Source: Sagittula sp. P11 (GTDB taxonomy: Bacteria > Pseudomonadota > Alphaproteobacteria > Rhodobacterales > Rhodobacteraceae). From it: a DNA stretch of 64,000 nt. The position numbers and the translations under genes are program-made. The stretch spans positions 4,408,501-4,472,500 of the forward strand of contig NZ_CP021913.1 in the NCBI RefSeq assembly GCF_002814095.1, in the 5' to 3' direction. Of the stretch, positions 59,811-64,000 are shown one piece after another. The notes beneath the pieces are model-generated. The model did not search any database. It was not told where the DNA came from and was given only the letters and a program-made list of their open reading frames with translations. Each line of letters starts with the position of its first letter. The first letter of the stretch is position 1.

Positions 59811-60910
59811 AGACCGCCCTCGTATTCCGAGAGGAACCACAGCAGGCCATCCGGCCCCTGCCCCACGTCACGGATGCGGCCCGTGTCGGAGAGGTCGATC
59901 TGTTCCACCTCTGTCATGGGGTCGCCTGCGAGGCGGGCGATGTAGTCGAACTTCAGCGAGCCGACGAAGGCGTTGCCCTGCCAGTCCGACACGGCGCCGT
60001 CGTAGAACGCCATGCCGGAGGGCGCGATGGAGGGGTCCCAGTAGTGGACGGGCTGTTCCATGCCGTCCTGCGCCGTGCCCTCGCCGATCTTTGCGCCACT
60101 GTAGTGACGGCCGTAGGAGATGACGGGCCAGCCGTAATTGGCGCCCTTCTGCACCCGGTTGACCTCATCCCCGCCCTGCGCGCCGTGTTCGTTGACCCAG
60201 AGCTGGCCGGAGGCGTCCATCGCCGCGCCCTGCGGGTTGCGGTGGCCGTAGGACCAGATCTCGGGCTGCGCGCCGTCCTGACCGACAAAGGGGTTGTCGG
60301 AGGGCACGCTGCCGTCGCGGTTGATGCGGATGACCGAACCGTTGTGGCGGGACAGGTCCTGCGCGGCGGGCCGGTCGCCGCGTTCGCCAATGGTCACGAA
60401 GAGCGTGTCCCCCGGCCCCTCGACGAGGCGGGAGCCGAAGTGCCGCCCGGTGGTGTCGCCCGGGGCCATCTCGAAGATGACCTCGCCGCCTTCCAGCGCG
60501 GTGCCGTCGTCGGAGAGCGTGGCGCGGTAGACCGCCGTGCCCGCGCCGCGGCCCTGCGCCTTGGCGTAGGTCAGGAAGAGCGTGCGGTCGTCGGAGAAAT
60601 CGCTTGGCACGAGGATGTCGAGCAGGCCGCCCTGCCCGCCCACCGCGATGTCGCCCGGCAGGCCGGAGACGCGGGTGGCGCCGCCGCCCCGGACCGACAG
60701 GAGGCTGCCGCCGATCTCGGTGATGAGGATGGTGCCGTCGGGCAGCGTGTCGAAGGCCCACGGCCCGTCGAGCCCCTGCACCACCGGCTGCACGGTCATC
60801 GGCCCGGCGGAGGTGTCTATGGTCTGGCCCGCCGTCTGAGCTGCCGTCTGGGACAGCGCGGGCTGGCAGAGGATGAGGGTCAGAAGTCCGGTGTGGGTCA
60901 ACGCGCGCAT
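59786..60910 (-). CDS. PQQ-dependent sugar dehydrogenase (YliI/Asd-like, GSDH family)
   Basis: A 374-residue secreted beta-propeller quinoprotein. Signal peptide residues 1-22 (ending QPALSQTAAQ). The GSDH repeats include GLDGPWAFDTLPDGTILITE, GLLDILVPSDF, GHRNPQGAAMDASGQLWVNEHG and GANYGWPVISYGRHYSG. PQQ-binding and Ca-site positions are typical for aldose sugar dehydrogenases. Oxidises aldoses in the periplasm, electrons going to the respiratory chain. Tail overlaps the GNAT gene. Confidence 0.9.
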   Translation of the reverse strand: MRALTHTGLLTLILCQPALSQTAAQTAGQTIDTSAGPMTVQPVVQGLDGPWAFDTLPDGTILITEIGGSLLSVRGGGATRVSGLPGDIAVGGQGGLLDILVPSDFSDDRTLFLTYAKAQGRGAGTAVYRATLSDDGTALEGGEVIFEMAPGDTTGRHFGSRLVEGPGDTLFVTIGERGDRPAAQDLSRHNGSVIRINRDGSVPSDNPFVGQDGAQPEIWSYGHRNPQGAAMDASGQLWVNEHGAQGGDEVNRVQKGANYGWPVISYGRHYSGAKIGEGTAQDGMEQPVHYWDPSIAPSGMAFYDGAVSDWQGNAFVGSLKFDYIARLAGDPMTEVEQIDLSDTGRIRDVGQGPDGLLWFLSEYEGGLYRLVPEG

Positions 60911-61081
60911 GTGCTGCCTCCTGGGCCTGGGGTCCTTTCCCCGAAGTGGGGCGTTTCCGGGACCGAGCAAGACTGTTCACGCTGCGATTTCCCATACGTG
61001 ACCTTGCGGCGGGGCTTTTCATTTCCCGATCCGCCGCATAGCCTTTGCGCTGGACAACAGATCCAACACGGGAGTTGAACA

Positions 61082-62269
61082 ATGAAAAAACTGCTTCTTG
61101 CCGCGTCTGCAGCCGCCCTTGCTTCTGGGGCCGCCCACGCCGAGAGCCACATGTCCGAAGTCAAGATCGGGATCATCCTGGGCTTCACCGGGCCGATCGA
61201 ATCCATCACGCCGGCCATGGCCGACAGCGCCGAGCTGGCGCTGACCGAAGTGAACGAGAGCGGCATGTTCCTCGACGGCATGACGCTGGCACCGGTGCGC
61301 GCGGATTCGACCTGCGTCGACGCCGCCGCCGCAACCGCCGCCGCCGAGCGTCTGGTGACCTCCGAGGGCGTCGTGGCGATCATGGGCGCGGACTGCTCCG
61401 GCGTGACCGGCGCCGTGCTGTCCAACGTGGCCGTGCCGAACGGCATCCCGATGGTGTCGCCGTCCGCGACATCTCCGGCGCTGTCGACCGCCGAGGACAA
61501 CGGCCTGTTTTTCCGCACCGCGCCGTCCGATGCGCGCCAGGGTGCGGTGATCGCCGAGATCCTGAAGGAAAAGGGCATCTCCTCGGTCGCGGTGACCTAC
61601 ACCAACAACGACTACGGCAAGGGTCTGGCCGATGCCTTCGCGGAGAACTTCGAGGGCGAAGTGACCCTGTCCGCGCCGCATGACGACGGCAAGGCCGACT
61701 ACTCCGCCGAAATCGGCGCGCTGGCGTCTGCCGGTGGCGACGCGCTGGCGGTGTTCGGCTACACCGACCAGGGCGGCAAGGGCATGATCCAGGCGTCCTA
61801 CGACACCGGTGCCTTCGACATGTATATCATGGGCGACGGCATGTACGGCGACACGCTGTTCTCCGAACAGTCGGACGCGCTGGAAGGCTCCTTCGGGACC
61901 TCGCCCTGGGCGCAGGGCGAAGGCGCGGAAGCGTTCGACAAGGTGGCCGGCGATGCGGGCATCGACGCGGCGTCCTCCTACACCCGCGAATCCTACGACG
62001 CGGCGGCGCTGATCGCGCTGGCGATGGCGAAGGGCGGCGAGGCGACCTCCGAAGCGGTGGCCGCGAACCTGATGGATGTGGCCAACGCCCCCGGCGAGCC
62101 GATCCTGCCGGGTGAGCTGGGCAAGGCGCTGGAAATCCTGAAGAACGGCGGCGACATCGACTACGTCGGTGCATCCGGCGTCGAGCTGATCGGCGAAGGC
62201 GAAGCGGCGGGTTCGTACCGTCACTACACCGTCACCGGCGGCGCGGCTGAGACCGTCGAGTTCAAGTAA
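61082..62269 (+). CDS. Branched-chain amino acid-type ABC transporter substrate-binding protein
   Basis: A 395-residue periplasmic binding protein of the LivJ/Leu-Ile-Val class. Signal peptide residues 1-20 (LLLAASAAALASGAAHAES). The fold starts VKIGIILGFTGPIESITPAM and has VAIMGADCSGVTGAVLSNVAVPNGIPMVSPSA, DDGKADYSAE. A hairpin (62288-62312) after its stop may set a higher level of this protein relative to the downstream ATPases. Leads the livJ-livG-livF type operon; permeases would follow out of the window. Confidence 0.92.
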   Translation: MKKLLLAASAAALASGAAHAESHMSEVKIGIILGFTGPIESITPAMADSAELALTEVNESGMFLDGMTLAPVRADSTCVDAAAATAAAERLVTSEGVVAIMGADCSGVTGAVLSNVAVPNGIPMVSPSATSPALSTAEDNGLFFRTAPSDARQGAVIAEILKEKGISSVAVTYTNNDYGKGLADAFAENFEGEVTLSAPHDDGKADYSAEIGALASAGGDALAVFGYTDQGGKGMIQASYDTGAFDMYIMGDGMYGDTLFSEQSDALEGSFGTSPWAQGEGAEAFDKVAGDAGIDAASSYTRESYDAAALIALAMAKGGEATSEAVAANLMDVANAPGEPILPGELGKALEILKNGGDIDYVGASGVELIGEGEAAGSYRHYTVTGGAAETVEFK

Positions 62270-62287
62270 GCCAGGGCGAAACTTGGG

Positions 62288-62312
62288 GCCGTCCGGAATT
62301 TTTCCGGGCGGC
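62288..62312 (+). terminator. Hairpin between binding-protein and ATPase genes
   Basis: GCCGTCCGGAA pairs with TTCCGGGCGGC (one G-U pair) over three T. Typical intra-operon hairpin that protects the binding-protein transcript or partly terminates. Confidence 0.55.
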
Positions 62313-62362
62313 TTCAATGCTTTATGGGGCGCACTTCATGTGCGTGCCACGGGGGACGTTCA

Positions 62363-63148
62363 TTGATAAAGGTGGAGAACCTGCACCGTCATTTCGGTGC
62401 CTTCCGCGCCGTGGACGGCGCTTCGCTGGAGATCGCCAAGGGGTCGATCACGGGCCTCGTGGGGCCGAACGGCGCGGGCAAGACGACGCTGTTCAACGTG
62501 ATCGCGGGCGCGCTGCCGCCGACCTCGGGCAAGGTGACGATGGACGGCGAGGACATCACCGGCCTGCCGCCGCACGAGCTGTTCCACAAGGGGCTGCTGC
62601 GGACCTTCCAGATCGCGCATGAATTCTCGTCCATGACCTGCCGCGAGAACCTGATGATGGTTCCGGGCGGGCAGTCGGGCGAGACGCTGTGGAACACCTG
62701 GATCGGCCGCAAGCGCATCGCGGAAGAAGAGCGCGCGCTGCGCAGGATGGCCGACGAAGTGCTTGATTTCCTGACCATTTCGCATCTGGCCGATCATCCG
62801 GCCGGGGCCATTTCCGGCGGCCAGAAGAAGCTGCTGGAGCTGGGCCGCACGATGATGGTGGATGCCAAGATCGTCTTCCTCGACGAGGTGGGCGCGGGCG
62901 TGAACCGCACGCTTCTGAACACCATCGCCGACACCATCGTGCGGCTGAACCGCGAGCGCGGCTATACCTTCTGCGTGATCGAGCACGACATGGATTTCAT
63001 CGGCCGCATCTGCGACCCGGTGATCGTCATGGCGGAAGGCAAGAAGCTGGCCGAGGGCACGCTGGACGAGATCAAGGCCAACGAGCAGGTGATCGAGGCC
63101 TATCTGGGCACCGGCCTGAAGAACAAGGACAAGGTGGCGCAGGAATGA
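62363..63148 (+). CDS. Branched-chain amino acid-type ABC transporter ATP-binding protein (LivG-like)
   Basis: A 261-residue ATPase. Walker A GPNGAGKTT, Q-loop LLRTFQIAHEF typical for LivG, signature ISGGQKKLLELGRTMM, Walker B IVFLDEVGAGVN (Val instead of the usual Pro after DE), H-loop VIEHDMDFIG. A TTG at 62363 with GGGGGA upstream is the best start, giving IKVENLHRHFG; an ATG 39 bases earlier adds residues unlike the family. Encoded with livJ upstream and livF downstream. Confidence 0.9.
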   Translation: MIKVENLHRHFGAFRAVDGASLEIAKGSITGLVGPNGAGKTTLFNVIAGALPPTSGKVTMDGEDITGLPPHELFHKGLLRTFQIAHEFSSMTCRENLMMVPGGQSGETLWNTWIGRKRIAEEERALRRMADEVLDFLTISHLADHPAGAISGGQKKLLELGRTMMVDAKIVFLDEVGAGVNRTLLNTIADTIVRLNRERGYTFCVIEHDMDFIGRICDPVIVMAEGKKLAEGTLDEIKANEQVIEAYLGTGLKNKDKVAQE

Positions 63149-63254
63149 GGGCGGTTTTCGCAACACGCCGTCACCGGCGAAAGGCCTGCACCGGCGGCAC
63201 GGGCGCCGTCTGCGCGGCCGGGCACCTGCACACGACGGATACCGGGGGGCGCGC

Positions 63255-64000
63255 ATGAGTGGCGAGGAAGGGTTCTACCAGGACGACCGCGGCAACCACG
63301 ATGCGTCGATCACCCGGCGCGGCGGCGAGGGCACGGTCGATCCGACCCGGCGCTCCGGCGCGGTGACGGATGCGCCCGGCGGGCCGTTCCTGATCGGCGA
63401 CAGCATGACCGGCGGTTACGGCAAGGGGCCGGACATCCTGCACGACTGCACCATCGCCGTCGACAAGGGCGAGATCGCGGTGATCGTCGGCCCCAACGGC
63501 GCGGGCAAGTCCACGGCGATGAAGGCGGTCTTCGGCATGCTGGACGTGCGGTCGGGTGCCGTGCGGCTGGACGGCCACGACATCACCCAGCTCACGCCGC
63601 AGGACCGGGTGGCGCGCGGCATGGGCTTCGTGCCGCAGACCTCGAACATCTTCACCTCGATGACGGTGGAGGAGAACCTGGAGATGGGCGCCTTCATCCG
63701 CACCGACGATTACCGGACCACGATGGAGCAGGTCTACGACCTGTTCCCGATCCTGCGCGAGAAGCGCCGTCAGCCGGCGGGCGAGCTGTCGGGCGGGCAG
63801 CGGCAGCAGGTGGCCGTGGGCCGCGCACTGATGACCAAGCCCACCGTCCTGATGCTGGACGAGCCGACGGCGGGCGTGTCGCCCATCGTGATGGACGAGC
63901 TTTTCGACCGGATCATCGAGGTGGCGCGCACCGGCATCTCCATCCTGATGGTGGAGCAGAACGCCCGCCAGGCGCTGGAGATCGCGGACAAGGGCTATGT
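63255..64000 (+). CDS. Branched-chain amino acid-type ABC transporter ATP-binding protein (LivF-like), cut by window end
   Basis: The frame runs from the ATG at 63255 to the last base without a stop, so the C-terminus lies outside the window. A hydrophilic extension of about 50 residues precedes the ATPase core (GEEGFYQDDRGNHDASI), unlike E. coli LivF. Core motifs: GPNGAGKST, MGFVPQTSNIFTSMTVEENLEMG, LSGGQRQQVAVGRALM, Walker B VLMLDEPTAGVSP, H-loop MVEQNA. 106 bases after the livG-like gene. Permease genes expected next. Confidence 0.9.
   Translation, partial: MSGEEGFYQDDRGNHDASITRRGGEGTVDPTRRSGAVTDAPGGPFLIGDSMTGGYGKGPDILHDCTIAVDKGEIAVIVGPNGAGKSTAMKAVFGMLDVRSGAVRLDGHDITQLTPQDRVARGMGFVPQTSNIFTSMTVEENLEMGAFIRTDDYRTTMEQVYDLFPILREKRRQPAGELSGGQRQQVAVGRALMTKPTVLMLDEPTAGVSPIVMDELFDRIIEVARTGISILMVEQNARQALEIADKGY

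Overview
The window is high-GC bacterial chromosome, most likely an alphaproteobacterium of the Rhodobacteraceae (Roseobacter group). Pointers are the phoR-pstSCAB-phoU-phoB cluster with long PstC and PstA proteins, a 3-hydroxybutyrate dehydrogenase next to a patatin, a yicC-gmk-gamma-carbonic-anhydrase operon, class II DAHP synthase, an entericidin-like lipoprotein, a LuxR solo beside aroQ and a HAAT-type ABC operon. The genus cannot be read from the sequence alone.

Layout. Positions 1-2.5 kb hold the end of a short SecA-like ATPase overlapping a HlyD-type periplasmic adaptor, which looks like an accessory export module. Positions 2.6-7.4 kb hold a flavoprotein oxidoreductase, a Rid-family protein and a DUF1028 Ntn-hydrolase in one operon, facing an ArgE-like M20 deacylase and a LysR regulator; together they look like an uncharacterised catabolic unit for a nitrogen compound. 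Positions 7752-21454 hold a mobile island of about 13.65 kb inserted in a tRNA-Asn(GUU) gene and bounded by a 50-bp direct repeat.

The island carries a tyrosine recombinase, an excisionase-like HTH protein, several unrecognised small genes, a packaging module (small terminase, large terminase split into separate ATPase and nuclease genes), a low-GC two-TM membrane protein, a DUF3489-like protein, and a type II restriction-modification pair (NgoFVII-like PLD nuclease and N6-adenine methyltransferase). It has no recognisable capsid, portal, tail or lysis gene. It therefore resembles a phage satellite or a stripped prophage carrying defence cargo. Its middle (11.3-12.0 kb) holds a large inverted repeat, a tRNA-like piece, inverted integrase-arm motifs and a recombinase C-terminal remnant, suggesting that two elements were joined.

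The rest is core chromosome. 21.5-28.9 kb: an MBL hydrolase, an EnvZ-like kinase, a NosP-like FIST protein with hybrid kinase and NarL-type regulator, and an entericidin-like gene. 29-39 kb: a YejA-like binding protein, a predicted sRNA with promoter and terminator, bdhA-patatin, DUF502, psuKG, glutaryl-CoA dehydrogenase, aroQ and a LuxR solo. 39.5-41.5 kb: rpsB-tsf. 41.6-44 kb: a HupE/UreJ protein and a periplasmic rhodanese. 44.3-52 kb: the complete phosphate uptake and sensing cluster with a three-repeat Pho box. 52-64 kb: a trans-sulfuration PLP enzyme, gamma-CA, gmk, yicC, a PAS protein, class II DAHP synthase, a GlxA-type regulator, a GNAT, a PQQ-type sugar dehydrogenase and the start of a branched-chain amino acid-type ABC operon that leaves the window. 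Two intergenic spacers, at 43.05-43.30 and 59.01-59.22 kb, share a conserved palindromic core of about 80 bp.
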